Assembly: GCA_000720375.1 (NCBI GenBank)
Contig: JOAA01000020.1
Span: 62,001 to 126,000 of the forward strand
Direction: 5' to 3'
From: Rhodococcus rhodnii
Lineage (GTDB): Bacteria; Actinomycetota; Actinomycetes; Mycobacteriales; Pseudonocardiaceae
DNA length: 64,000 bases
Shown here in pieces: positions 52,815 to 61,028 of the stretch. Position 1 is the first letter of the stretch, and each line of letters opens with the position of its first letter. The notes beneath the pieces were generated by a model. The model did not search any database. It was not told where the DNA came from and was given only the letters and a program-made list of their open reading frames with translations. The translations under genes and the position numbers were made by a program.

Positions 52815-53078
52815 ATGGCCATTCGAGTCCGTTTCCTGCTCATCGACGACATGGATGGCACCGCCGCGCCCGACGTGCACCGGGTCACGTTCGCGCTCGA
52901 CGGGACCAGCTACGAGATCGACCTGACCGCGGCCAACGCCGCGAGACTCCGGACAAGACTGGCGGCGTACGTGCACGCCGCCCGGCAGACGGGGCGATCC
53001 CCGCTGCCCGTGCCGACACTGGCCGACCTACGGCGGTGGCCGACCGAACCTGTCTGGCACTACGAGAAAACCGCCTGA
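52815..53078 (+). CDS. Lsr2 N-terminal-domain-only protein
   Basis: 87 residues. The first 60 match the Lsr2 dimerisation domain: RVRFLLIDDMDGTAAPDVHRVTFALDGTSYEIDLTAANAARLRTRLAAYVHAAR, aligned with the Lsr2 start VTLVDDFDG, GLDGVTYEIDLS, NATKLR. The C-terminal DNA-binding part with the RGR hook is replaced by a short tail LPVPTLADLRRWPTEPVWHYEKTA. It may bind full Lsr2 and change silencing, or be a free regulator. GGGGAG lies 7 bases before ATG 52815. It lies 11 bases after the binding-protein gene and 31 before the cyclase-like gene. Confidence 0.85.
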   Translation: MAIRVRFLLIDDMDGTAAPDVHRVTFALDGTSYEIDLTAANAARLRTRLAAYVHAARQTGRSPLPVPTLADLRRWPTEPVWHYEKTA

Positions 53079-53109
53079 CCACAACCAAAAGCCGAGGGGA
53101 ACAACCGGC

Positions 53110-53745
53110 ATGGCGAGACCACCTGCCGCGCATCGCACCATCTTCCTGGTCGATGTGGAAGCGTTCGGCGATCACAGCCGGACCAACAAGAACCAGATCG
53201 TCGTCCGGGAAGGCCTGAAACACGCGTGGCGGCGGGCCTTCCGTCACGCGGGGGTCGATCCGGACCGCTGCGCCGTGGAAGACCGCGGTGACGGCGTCTT
53301 CGTACTCGTGCCAGCCGAAGTACCGAAATCCCTGTTCATCGACTACGTGCCGCTCGAGCTGGTGGCGGCGCTGAACGAGCACAACTCGTCACACCCGAAG
53401 GCGGAGCAGATCCGCCTGCGGATGGCGATGCACGCGGGCGAAGTGGAGCTGGACGACAGCGGCTCGACCGGCGCGGCGATCATGCACGCGTTCCGGCTGC
53501 TGAGCTCCCAGCCGCTGAAGGACGCGCTGGCCCGTTCGCCGGGCGTGCTGGCGCTGATCACATCGGACTGGTTCTACAGCGAGGTGGTCCGGCACAGCGG
53601 GATCACCAACCCGACGGACTTCCGGGAGGTGCGCGTGTCGGTGAAGGAGACGACCGGGCGAGCGTGGATCACCCTGCCCGGGCAACCGATGCCGTGGCCT
53701 TTCCTGCGTGGCCTGAGGTCGATCTGGTCGGGGTCGCGCGTGTAG
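53110..53745 (+). CDS. Class III nucleotidyl-cyclase-like protein
   Basis: 211 residues. Cyclase-homology features in order: FLVDVEAFGD with metal Asp15, EDRGDGVFVLVP with Asp61 in the GDG turn, RLRMAMHAGEV (as in RIGIHTG), and GAAIMHAFRLL where class III enzymes have G-x-A-V-N-x-A-x-R-L. At the transition-state Asn place there is Met125, while Arg129 is kept, so activity may be altered or lost. This domain type is common in actinobacteria as a sensor module. It is the last gene of the sigma operon and may make or sense a nucleotide signal. Confidence 0.8.
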   Translation: MARPPAAHRTIFLVDVEAFGDHSRTNKNQIVVREGLKHAWRRAFRHAGVDPDRCAVEDRGDGVFVLVPAEVPKSLFIDYVPLELVAALNEHNSSHPKAEQIRLRMAMHAGEVELDDSGSTGAAIMHAFRLLSSQPLKDALARSPGVLALITSDWFYSEVVRHSGITNPTDFREVRVSVKETTGRAWITLPGQPMPWPFLRGLRSIWSGSRV

Positions 53746-53758
53746 CTATTGTCGTGAT

Positions 53759-55117
53759 GTGATCGTGGGCATCGACGTGGGGACGACGGCAGTCAAGGTC
53801 TCCGCGTTCACAGTGGACGGCACGCTGGTGCACACGCACAGCGTGCCGTACCCGATCAGCAGGCCACAACCGGGCTGGGCGGAGCAGGATCCGCTGGACT
53901 GGTGGCGCGGGACGCAAGCGGGCCTCGCCGCGCTGCCGCCAGGCGAGATCCTCTCGATCGGGATCGTCAGCCAGGTGAACACGCACGTGTTCGCCGACGC
54001 GGCACTCCAGCCGCTGGCCCCGGCGATCATCTGGCAGGACCAGCGCTGTGCGTCGATCGCGGCCACGTTCGACGCACAGTTCAGCGCCGAGGAGAAGACA
54101 CGCATCTGGGGCTCGCCGATCGTCCTGGACGCGTCATTCCTCCCGGCTCGTGCGGAATGGCTCGCCTCGACCTCACCGTCCCTTTGGGACGCCACGCGAT
54201 GGGTGTTGAGCCCCAAGGATTTCATCGCCGCTCAGCTGACCGGCCGAGTAGCCACGGACCTGTTGTCGTCTGTCCGTATTGCCGGGCCTTCGGGCTACAT
54301 CGCTGAGGCCGTCGCTTTGGTCGACGGCCTGAGCGACCGGCTGCCGCCGATCCTGCCGCCGGAGGAAGTCGGCACGATGGACGCCTTCGGTGCGGTGCTG
54401 GGCACCGGACTGCCGTGGTCCGGGCGCCGGGGCATGGTGCTGTGCGGGACTTCGCTTGTCGTTGCAGGCGCTTCCGCTTCCGGGGCCGCACCGGGCATTG
54501 TCACTTTTCCGCCGTACGACGGGGTTCTGGTGCACGCGGGGCCGACGCAGGCGGCAGGTGACGCGGTGCGGTGGTGGAGCCAGGTGAGCGGCCTGAGCAT
54601 CCCGGCTGTGTTCGAGTCCGCCGCTTCGGGTTCCTCTGGTGTGGTTTTCACACCGTACCTGGCTGGTGAACGTGCGCCGCTGTGGGATTCTTCTGTGCGG
54701 GCAACGTTTCTGGGGCTTCAGTCGTCCACTTCGCAGGCGGACATGTCCCGTGCGGTGCTGGAAGGCGTGGCGATGTCGGGCAGGCATGTGCTCGAGTCCG
54801 TTGAGCAGGCATGCGGGTTTACGTTGGAATCGTTGACCTTTTCGGGTGGTGGCGCGCGGAGTCCTTTGTGGGCCCAGATCTTCGCGGACGTACTGGGGCG
54901 CTCTGTCGAACGCTTGCGTGTCCACGACAGCGGCACCCTCGGCGCGGCATTGCTGGGCGCGGTCGGCGCGGGGGTTTACCCATCGGTCGCCGAAGCCGCC
55001 GCGGCCACGGTCTCGGTGGACTCCGTCTTCTCGCCGACCAAGTCGATGGACACGCTCTACTCGGTATACCGGGACACGTACGAAGCGTTGCGGGATATCC
55101 ACTCGCGCATGGTTTGA
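53759..55117 (+). CDS. FGGY-family carbohydrate kinase (xylulokinase-like)
   Basis: 452 residues. The N-terminal FGGY domain starts IVGIDVGTTAVKVSAF and has AIIWQDQRCASIAA. The C-terminal domain has GSSGVVFTPYLAGERAPLWD, LTFSGGGARSPLWAQIFADVLGR and GTLGAALLGAVGAGVYPS, closest to xylulokinase-type members. It phosphorylates a sugar or sugar alcohol with ATP. It starts at GTG 53759, 13 bases after the cyclase-like gene, but is probably unrelated in function. Slightly shorter than typical xylulokinases. Confidence 0.88.
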   Translation: MIVGIDVGTTAVKVSAFTVDGTLVHTHSVPYPISRPQPGWAEQDPLDWWRGTQAGLAALPPGEILSIGIVSQVNTHVFADAALQPLAPAIIWQDQRCASIAATFDAQFSAEEKTRIWGSPIVLDASFLPARAEWLASTSPSLWDATRWVLSPKDFIAAQLTGRVATDLLSSVRIAGPSGYIAEAVALVDGLSDRLPPILPPEEVGTMDAFGAVLGTGLPWSGRRGMVLCGTSLVVAGASASGAAPGIVTFPPYDGVLVHAGPTQAAGDAVRWWSQVSGLSIPAVFESAASGSSGVVFTPYLAGERAPLWDSSVRATFLGLQSSTSQADMSRAVLEGVAMSGRHVLESVEQACGFTLESLTFSGGGARSPLWAQIFADVLGRSVERLRVHDSGTLGAALLGAVGAGVYPSVAEAAAATVSVDSVFSPTKSMDTLYSVYRDTYEALRDIHSRMV

Positions 55118-55146
55118 ACATCGGGCCAGGCGGGCACCTGCATGCC

Positions 55147-55479
55147 GTGAAGCGACTGCTCAGCATCCTGATCGGCGCACTGGCCGCCGGTGTCGTCGGA
55201 TACATCAAGAGCGGCGACGAGCCGACCGCGACCGGGGTGGCGTTGGCATTCGCGATCCCGATCGCCATCATCGCGGTCGGCTTGCCGGGCTTCAGGTCGT
55301 TGGTGCCCGCCGCGGGCTTCGCGGTGTTGATGCTGCTCTTCGGCCCTGCGGAAAGGACGGAAGGCAGCAACATCCTCACCGACTGGGCATTCCTGTGGAT
55401 GTGCTTCACGGTGGCAGCCCTGCTGGTGACGGGCTGGCTCGTGGTGAGCCGCAGGCGGAAGGCATCCAAGATCCAGTAG
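55147..55479 (+). CDS. Small membrane protein, function unknown
   Basis: 110 residues from GTG 55147. Four hydrophobic segments: LLSILIGALAAGVVGYI, GVALAFAIPIAIIAVGL, LVPAAGFAVLMLLFG and WAFLWMCFTVAALLVTGWLVV. A basic tail RRRKASKIQ is on the inside. I do not recognise it. It lies 29 bases after the kinase gene and may be co-transcribed. Confidence 0.75.
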   Translation: MKRLLSILIGALAAGVVGYIKSGDEPTATGVALAFAIPIAIIAVGLPGFRSLVPAAGFAVLMLLFGPAERTEGSNILTDWAFLWMCFTVAALLVTGWLVVSRRRKASKIQ

Positions 55480-55523
55480 GCGCCGCGGCCCTGCCGTCAC
55501 ACGGACAAGGCCGCGGCTGCTGG

Positions 55524-56807
55524 TCACAGGGCTTTCTCGTACGTCTCCTTCAACGCAAGTTGGCAACCGAGTGAGATGAGAGCCATCAGGAACGCATAGG
55601 CCGTCAACGACCACGAAGAACCCGTGGCCCCATACAGCGCGGTCGCGACCAACGGTGTCACCGCGCCACCGAGGATCACGCCCAGGGTGAGGCTGAGTGA
55701 CGCGCCGCTGTAGCGCATTCCGGTCGGGAACAGCTCCGCGAACATCGCCGGTTGGGGTCCGATGTACGCCGACTGCAGTCCCAGCATCAGAATCAGGGCG
55801 ATCGCGATCAGCGGGATCGACTTCGTGTCCACCAACGGGAAGAAGACCAGGGCCCAGGCCGCGTGCGCGGCGCAGCCCCACACCATCACCTTCCGTCTGC
55901 CTATCCGGTCGGACATCCGCGCGAAGAACACCACTCCGATCGCGAACACCGCCGACGCGAAGATCAGCATCGTCAACACCGTGGGCGTTGCTATCCCGAG
56001 TTGGCGGTTGGCGTACGAAACGAAGTAGACGATGACGATGTACCCGATTCCGCCCATGCCGAGGTAGCTTCCCGCGGCCAGCAGCACCTTGCGCAGGTCC
56101 GTGCGCAGTACGTCGATGACCGGCACCCGGCGGTGCTGCTCCAGCCGTTCGAAGACCGGGCTTTCGGCGATCCGCAACCGGATGAACAGGCCGACCACCA
56201 CCAGCACGGCCCCGAACAGGAACGGGATCCGCCACGCCCAGTCGGTGAACTCCGACGGGGTCGTCACGCTGGTGACGATCAGGAACACCAGGTTCGACAG
56301 CACGATCCCGGTCGGCAGCCCGAACGCCACGAACCCGCCGAAGAATCCCCGGCGTTTGTCCGGTGCGTGCTCCACCGACATCAGCACCGCGCCGCCCCAT
56401 TCACCGCCGAGCCCGAAGCCCTGCACACAGCGCATCAACACGAGCAGGATCGGCGCCCAGACACCGATTTGCGCGTACGTCGGCAGCAGGCCGATGACGA
56501 CGGTGCCGACGCCCATCAGCATGAGCGACCAGACCAACATCGATTTCCGGCCGATCCGATCGCCGAAATGTCCCATCACGATTCCGCCGAGCGGGCGAGC
56601 GATGAACCCGATGGCGAACGTCGCGAACGAAGCCAGTGTCCCGGTCAACTCCGAGACCTGGGGGAAGAACTGCGGCGCGAACACCAACGCAGCCGCCGTG
56701 CCGTAGATGAAGAAGTCATACCACTCGATCGTCGTACCAATCGCGCTCGCGACCGCGACGCGCTTGGCTTCCCGATTCATCGATTTGGGTTGGGTAGCGC
56801 TCGTCAT
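55524..56807 (-). CDS. MFS transporter, metabolite:H+ symporter (MHS) family
   Basis: 427 residues with 12 membrane segments. The MHS hallmark EWYDFFIYGTAAALVF is in helix 1, followed by GHFGDRIGRKSMLVWSLMLMGVGT and RCVQGFGLGGEWGGAVLMSVEHAPDKRRGFFGG. Relatives import proline/betaine, shikimate, dicarboxylates or alpha-ketoglutarate with protons. Substrate unknown. It is divergent from the excalibur-protein gene; 175 bases between hold likely promoters only. Confidence 0.93.
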   Translation of the reverse strand: MTSATQPKSMNREAKRVAVASAIGTTIEWYDFFIYGTAAALVFAPQFFPQVSELTGTLASFATFAIGFIARPLGGIVMGHFGDRIGRKSMLVWSLMLMGVGTVVIGLLPTYAQIGVWAPILLVLMRCVQGFGLGGEWGGAVLMSVEHAPDKRRGFFGGFVAFGLPTGIVLSNLVFLIVTSVTTPSEFTDWAWRIPFLFGAVLVVVGLFIRLRIAESPVFERLEQHRRVPVIDVLRTDLRKVLLAAGSYLGMGGIGYIVIVYFVSYANRQLGIATPTVLTMLIFASAVFAIGVVFFARMSDRIGRRKVMVWGCAAHAAWALVFFPLVDTKSIPLIAIALILMLGLQSAYIGPQPAMFAELFPTGMRYSGASLSLTLGVILGGAVTPLVATALYGATGSSWSLTAYAFLMALISLGCQLALKETYEKAL

Positions 56808-56982
56808 CGCACCTCCCGTTGTGCCGTTCGCCCAGTGTCAGCGATTTCCCGACAAAGCGCTATGGCCCGAACGTGGCTGATTTCCGGCTCGCCGCCGCTG
56901 GTCAAATCGATCCTTTGTAGACAGGTAACGAACTGTCGTTCGTCCCGATGGGTTACGTGTCCAACGGCAGCCAGGAGATTTG

Positions 56983-57861
56983 ATGACCGGTCTTTTCATG
57001 CTTCCGGCCGAGGTAACGGTGACCGTCACCCGCGAGGAGCAGCATCAGCAGGCGCTTGCCCGATATCCGGTCGCCGCGGGTGTCGCACGCCAAGTGGTCG
57101 CCGAACTCACCTGGTGCACGATCGAAACTGGAAAATATCGCGGAGAACGCGCCGTCGAGGTCCGGCTCGACGGGATGCGTGTCGGCGAATTGACGTACGC
57201 GATGTCGGAACGTTACCAAGACCTGCTGACCGAGATCACCGCGCGCGGCCACCAACCTGGTTGCGACGCGCTTGTGTACATTGGCAAGCGCGGTATCGAG
57301 GTCAGTTTGCGGATGCCCAAGGCCGAAACCCGCGTACCCATTCCCTCGGCCCAGCCCGTGGTGCCCGCTCCGGCGCGGACACACCAAAAGAAACCGCGTA
57401 ACAAAAAGCGCCCGGTGTGGATTGCGGCCGTCGTCGCCGGGTTCTTGTTCCTGGTCGGTCTGATCAATTCAACCGACGAGAAGCCCACTTCCGGATCGAC
57501 CGCGCCCATCGCCGATGTGGCGCCCGTCCCGCCGCCGACCACTGCCACGACCACGACCACCACGGCAACGACTTCATCCTCTGTTCCGGCTCCTCCACCA
57601 CCACCGCCGCCCTCACCGGCCACACCGACGACGAAGAAGTCCACCACGACAAAGCAAGCACCACCGCCACCACCTCCCGCGACGGACGAGCCCGCGCAGA
57701 ACTGCCACCCGAACTACGACCCGTGCGTGCCCGTTGCCAAAGATGTCGACTGCAAGGGAGGTAGCGGCAACGGCCCCGAGTACGTCAAGGGCCCGATTCG
57801 CGTCATCGGCAAGGACGTCTACGGCCTCGACGACAACAACAACGGCATCGGCTGCGAGTGA
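56983..57861 (+). CDS. Membrane protein with C-terminal excalibur calcium-binding domain
   Basis: 292 residues. An N-terminal folded part of about 115 residues (ARQVVAELTWCTIETGKYRGERAVEVRLDGMRVGELTYAMSERY), one TM helix at about 144-161 (VWIAAVVAGFLFLVGLI), a Pro/Thr linker of about 70 residues (170-238), and an excalibur domain (CHPNYDPCVPVAKDVDCKG to DVYGLDDNNNGIGCE). The final DxDxDG-like loop is written DDNNNGIGCE. It is probably a surface protein. ATG 56983 has AGGAG 7 bases upstream. Confidence 0.88.
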   Translation: MTGLFMLPAEVTVTVTREEQHQQALARYPVAAGVARQVVAELTWCTIETGKYRGERAVEVRLDGMRVGELTYAMSERYQDLLTEITARGHQPGCDALVYIGKRGIEVSLRMPKAETRVPIPSAQPVVPAPARTHQKKPRNKKRPVWIAAVVAGFLFLVGLINSTDEKPTSGSTAPIADVAPVPPPTTATTTTTTATTSSSVPAPPPPPPPSPATPTTKKSTTTKQAPPPPPPATDEPAQNCHPNYDPCVPVAKDVDCKGGSGNGPEYVKGPIRVIGKDVYGLDDNNNGIGCE

Positions 57862-57862
57862 C

Positions 57863-58342
57863 TCACGCGCCGGGGAGCCTGGCCTTCTTGGTGCTGTGGG
57901 CGTTCTTTGTTGCCGTGTAATGGAAGTTGTCGGTGTTGATTTCCCTGCCGGATTTCCGGTCGACCAGAACGGGATCGGCCAGTTCGCCGCTTTCCGTGTC
58001 GACCAGGCGGACCGCGCCTTTCCCCTTCGTCACATGTTTGCGGCCCCACACCGCAATGGCCTCGACGACGGGCTGCAGATCACGGCCGCGCTCAGTCAGC
58101 CGGTACTCGTAGCGCGGTGGGTTGTCCTGGTACGCCCGGCGCTCAAGCAAACCGTTGTCGCACAGCTCTTTGAGGCGACGGGTCAGTGAGTTGGGCGAGA
58201 TGCCCATGCTCTGCTGGAACTCGTCGAACCGGGTCAGGCCGTGCAGCGCGTCCCGGACGATCAGCAGGCTCCACCACTCCCCTACCTGGTCCAGCGTGCG
58301 CGCCGTCGGGCACTCCATGGCGGCGAAGCTTTTGTGGCGCAT
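57863..58342 (-). CDS. HxlR family transcriptional regulator
   Basis: 159 residues. HxlR winged helix: CPTARTLDQVGEWWSLLIVRDALHGLTRFDEFQQSMGISPNSLTRRLKELCDNGLLERRAY, then YRLTERGRDLQPVVEAIAVWGRKH. These regulators often sense electrophiles or formaldehyde. It faces the ketopantoate-reductase-like gene across two matching palindromes, so it probably represses that gene and itself. It converges with the excalibur gene with one base between. Confidence 0.93.
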   Translation of the reverse strand: MRHKSFAAMECPTARTLDQVGEWWSLLIVRDALHGLTRFDEFQQSMGISPNSLTRRLKELCDNGLLERRAYQDNPPRYEYRLTERGRDLQPVVEAIAVWGRKHVTKGKGAVRLVDTESGELADPVLVDRKSGREINTDNFHYTATKNAHSTKKARLPGA

Positions 58343-58356
58343 GACTACACCCCTAG

Positions 58357-58407
58357 GACTTCCATTGTGGAAGTCACTGTAGCAAGATGACTTCCATCAT
58401 GGAAGCC
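58357..58407. promoter_or_regulatory. Two HxlR-type operators
   Basis: GACTTCCA-TTG-TGGAAGTC (58357-58375) is a perfect palindrome. GACTTCCA-TCA-TGGAAGCC (58389-58407) is the same with one change. Centres are 32 bp apart, three helical turns, in the 77-base gap between the HxlR and ketopantoate reductase genes, which fits cooperative binding. Confidence 0.85.
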
Positions 58408-58419
58408 ACAGGAGGACTG

Positions 58420-59271
58420 ATGATCGGGGTTCTGGGACCGGGCGGGATCGGCGGACTGGTCGCGGCAAGGCTGGCAGCGGCCGGGCACGACGTGACGATC
58501 GTCGCCAGCGAGCGCACGGCGGCCGAGATCACCGCGCGAGGGTTGCGTTTCACCGCACCCGGCACGCCCGAGGACGTCTCATATCCAACAGCGCGGGCGT
58601 ACCTGACAGAGCCCGTTGACGTGCTGTTCGTCGCCGTGAAGGCAACCGACCTGCTCCCGGCGTTGCAGCGAATCCCCGCGAAGACGCTCGGAAACGCCAC
58701 GGTCGTCCCGTTTCTGAACGGCGTCGACCACATGTCGTTGCTGCGGGCCACCTATCCGGAGGCGAACGTCGCCGCCGCGACCATCGCGGTCGAAGCCACG
58801 CGTCACCGGCCCGGAGTGGTCGAGCAGGTCTCGACGATGGCCGACGTCGGTCTCACCGAAGGCAGCGACGTGGCGGAACTGCTGGCCAAGGCGGGATTCG
58901 ACGTCACCACCCACCCCGACGAGAGCACGGCCCTGTGGCGAAAGCTGGTCTTCCTAGCCCCGTTCGCCTTGTTGACCACGAGCGCGCAGGCGCCATTGGG
59001 AGAAGCCCTCGAGAAGCGCGGCGAATGGTTGCACCCCTTGGCGCAGGAGGCAGCCGCAGCCGCCAAGAGCCAGAACGCCGAGGTGGATGCGGAGGCGGTC
59101 GAGGCGCGCATCCGTGGCGCGGCACCCACGTTCCGTTCGTCGCTGCTCAAGGACTTCCTGGACGGGCGCGCCCTTGAACTCGACGCGATCGCCGGGCCGA
59201 TCATCCGTGCGCTGGGCAGGGACAACGCTCCGGCCACGGTCGACGCCGTCGCGACGATCCTCGGGAGTTGA
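58420..59271 (+). CDS. Ketopantoate reductase family (PanE/ApbA-like) oxidoreductase
   Basis: 283 residues. Rossmann motif GVLGPGGIGGLVAARL, VDVLFVAVKATDLLPAL with the conserved Lys, PFLNGVDHMSLL, and the C-terminal domain with LWRKLVFLAPFALLTTSAQAPLGE and PTFRSSLLKDFLDGRALELDAIAGPII. It reduces a 2-keto acid with NADPH. A pantothenate role is not certain, since the gene stands alone under HxlR control. ATG 58420 has GGAGG 5 bases upstream. Confidence 0.9.
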   Translation: MIGVLGPGGIGGLVAARLAAAGHDVTIVASERTAAEITARGLRFTAPGTPEDVSYPTARAYLTEPVDVLFVAVKATDLLPALQRIPAKTLGNATVVPFLNGVDHMSLLRATYPEANVAAATIAVEATRHRPGVVEQVSTMADVGLTEGSDVAELLAKAGFDVTTHPDESTALWRKLVFLAPFALLTTSAQAPLGEALEKRGEWLHPLAQEAAAAAKSQNAEVDAEAVEARIRGAAPTFRSSLLKDFLDGRALELDAIAGPIIRALGRDNAPATVDAVATILGS

Positions 59272-59296
59272 CCTCAACATTACTTGAGGTTGCACG

Positions 59297-60697
59297 GTGG
59301 TCACCGTGCACCCAAAACCAATCATCGCGCTGACCGCTGTCCTGCTGTCGACGTTGTCGTTGTCGCTCACGGTGGCCGCTGCGTCGGTGGCGTTGCCCAG
59401 CATCGCCACCGACCTGCACGCGGGACTGGCGGACACGCAATGGATCGTGAACGGCTACATCGCGACCTTCGCCAGTTTCATGCTGGCCACGGGTTCCCTC
59501 GCCGACCGGATAGGCCGACGACGAGTGTTCGCGACGGGAGTCGCGGTGTTCGCCGTGACCGGTGTGCTGAGTGCGGCGGCGTGGGACGTTGTCCTGCTTG
59601 ATGTCCTGCGCATCCTTGCCGGGATCGGCGGCGCGGCGGCGGCCAGCAGCGGCGCGGCGATCCTGGCTTCCGCGTTCGACGGGCCCGCCCGGATCCGGGC
59701 TTTCGGGATGTTGGGGACCACGCTGGGCATCGGGTTGTCGTTCGGCCCGACCGTCGCCGGGTTGCTGATCGACTGGCTCGGCTGGCGCGCGGTGTTCGGC
59801 GCACCCGCGATCGCCGTGCTCGTGGTGCTGTGCCTGGTCCCGATGCTGCCCGAGTCGCGGGCACCAGGATCGCGCACAGTGGACTGGGCAGGCACCGCCT
59901 CGTTCACGCTTTCCTTGCTGCTGCTGGTTTTCGCATTCATCGAAGGCCCAGAACTCGGCTGGTCCTCGGCCATCACCCTGACGGCGTTCATCGGTTCGGT
60001 GGTGCTGCTGGCGGTGTTCGTCGCCGTGGAACGACGTCAACAGGACCCGATGTTCGACCTCAGTCTGCTGGCCAATCCCCGGTTCATCGGGCTTTCGCTG
60101 GCCGCCGCGGTGATCGTGTCGATCCCGTTCCCGCTCGTGGTCTATTTGCCCGCGTACTTCACCAACGTGATCGGGATGAGCCCCGGCGCGGCCGGCACCA
60201 CGCTGCTGCTGCTCACCGGGCTCGTGCTGATCCTGCCGATGCTCGGCAGCGTGATCACCAAGTGGATCACGCCGACGGCCGTGGTCGTCCTCGCGGTCGG
60301 GCTCGTCGGGATCGGTGCCGGTTGGTTGACCGTGCTCGAACCCAGCGCATCGCTGACCACGTTGGCCGGTCCGTTGCTGACGATCGGACTGGGATTCGGC
60401 GTGGCGACCGGGCTCGTCGACGGCGTCACGATCAGCAGCGTGCATCCCGATCACGCGGGCACCGCGGCAGGCATGTTCAACACAGTCCGGCTGGCCATCG
60501 AGACGATCGCGATCGCGGTGGTCGGCGCGGTGCTGGCGGGCAGCACCGGCGGGCGGTTGGCCGAACCCGGCTTCACCAGCGGTCTGCACACCGCGCTGTG
60601 GTGGATGGCCGGTATCGCCGTGCTGCTGGCGATCATGTTGGCACGCACGCTGCTGCGAAAAGACGCACGCACGAAGGGATTGGCGGTCGCGCCATGA
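59297..60697 (+). CDS. MFS drug-type transporter (DHA2-like)
   Basis: 466 residues with 14 membrane segments. Helix 1 and loop 1 have PSIATDLHAGLADTQWIVNGYIATFASFMLATGSLADRIGRRRVF (motif A). Motif C region is LGTTLGIGLSFGPTVAGLLIDWLGWRAVF. It is an exporter of drugs or metabolites with protons. GTG 59297 starts near the end of a short GC-rich hairpin. The FMN-reductase remnant overlaps its stop (ATGA). The TetR gene converges after that remnant. Confidence 0.92.
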   Translation: MVTVHPKPIIALTAVLLSTLSLSLTVAAASVALPSIATDLHAGLADTQWIVNGYIATFASFMLATGSLADRIGRRRVFATGVAVFAVTGVLSAAAWDVVLLDVLRILAGIGGAAAASSGAAILASAFDGPARIRAFGMLGTTLGIGLSFGPTVAGLLIDWLGWRAVFGAPAIAVLVVLCLVPMLPESRAPGSRTVDWAGTASFTLSLLLLVFAFIEGPELGWSSAITLTAFIGSVVLLAVFVAVERRQQDPMFDLSLLANPRFIGLSLAAAVIVSIPFPLVVYLPAYFTNVIGMSPGAAGTTLLLLTGLVLILPMLGSVITKWITPTAVVVLAVGLVGIGAGWLTVLEPSASLTTLAGPLLTIGLGFGVATGLVDGVTISSVHPDHAGTAAGMFNTVRLAIETIAIAVVGAVLAGSTGGRLAEPGFTSGLHTALWWMAGIAVLLAIMLARTLLRKDARTKGLAVAP

Positions 60698-61028
60698 GTG
60701 ATCAATTGCGGTTCGCCATCCTGATCGGCAGCACCAGGCAGGGCCGGTTCGGCCCGACCATCGGCAACTGGATCGCGGCCCAGGCAGCGCAACACCCCGA
60801 CATGCGCGTGGTGGAGCAGCTGCGTCAGGTTTTCCCCGAGCTGCACGCGGTGACCCCATCCGGGACTCGGTCAGTTTCGCCGGTGCTCACGACAGGTTCG
60901 ACGGGGACGGCAACCCCAAGGACCCGATGCCCTGCGAGACCGCCGCGAAGGACACGCTCGATCAGCTGGCGTGGTGGGCACACGCGCTGCGGAACGCCCG
61001 GACAGTCAGGCCGTACGGCACCGCATGA
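60694..61028 (+). pseudogene. NADPH-dependent FMN reductase remnant (internal deletion + frameshift)
   Basis: The first 34-37 residues are a normal start (RFAILIGSTRQGRFGPTIGNWIAAQAAQ). After HPDMRV the frame goes straight to VEQLRQVFPELHAVT, which in the family lies about 85-90 residues later, so the middle with the flavin-contact PEYNHS-type segment is lost. A frameshift follows: the true C-terminus DTLDQLAWWAHALRNARTVRPYGTA is in another frame and stops at 61028. The ATGA overlap with the MFS gene shows it was once the second gene of that operon. Confidence 0.85.

Noticed and set aside
57170..57890. Overlapping frames around the Pro/Thr linker of the excalibur protein
   Set aside because: The repetitive CCACCA-type codons give open frames in all directions; only the 292-residue frame has domains and a ribosome site.
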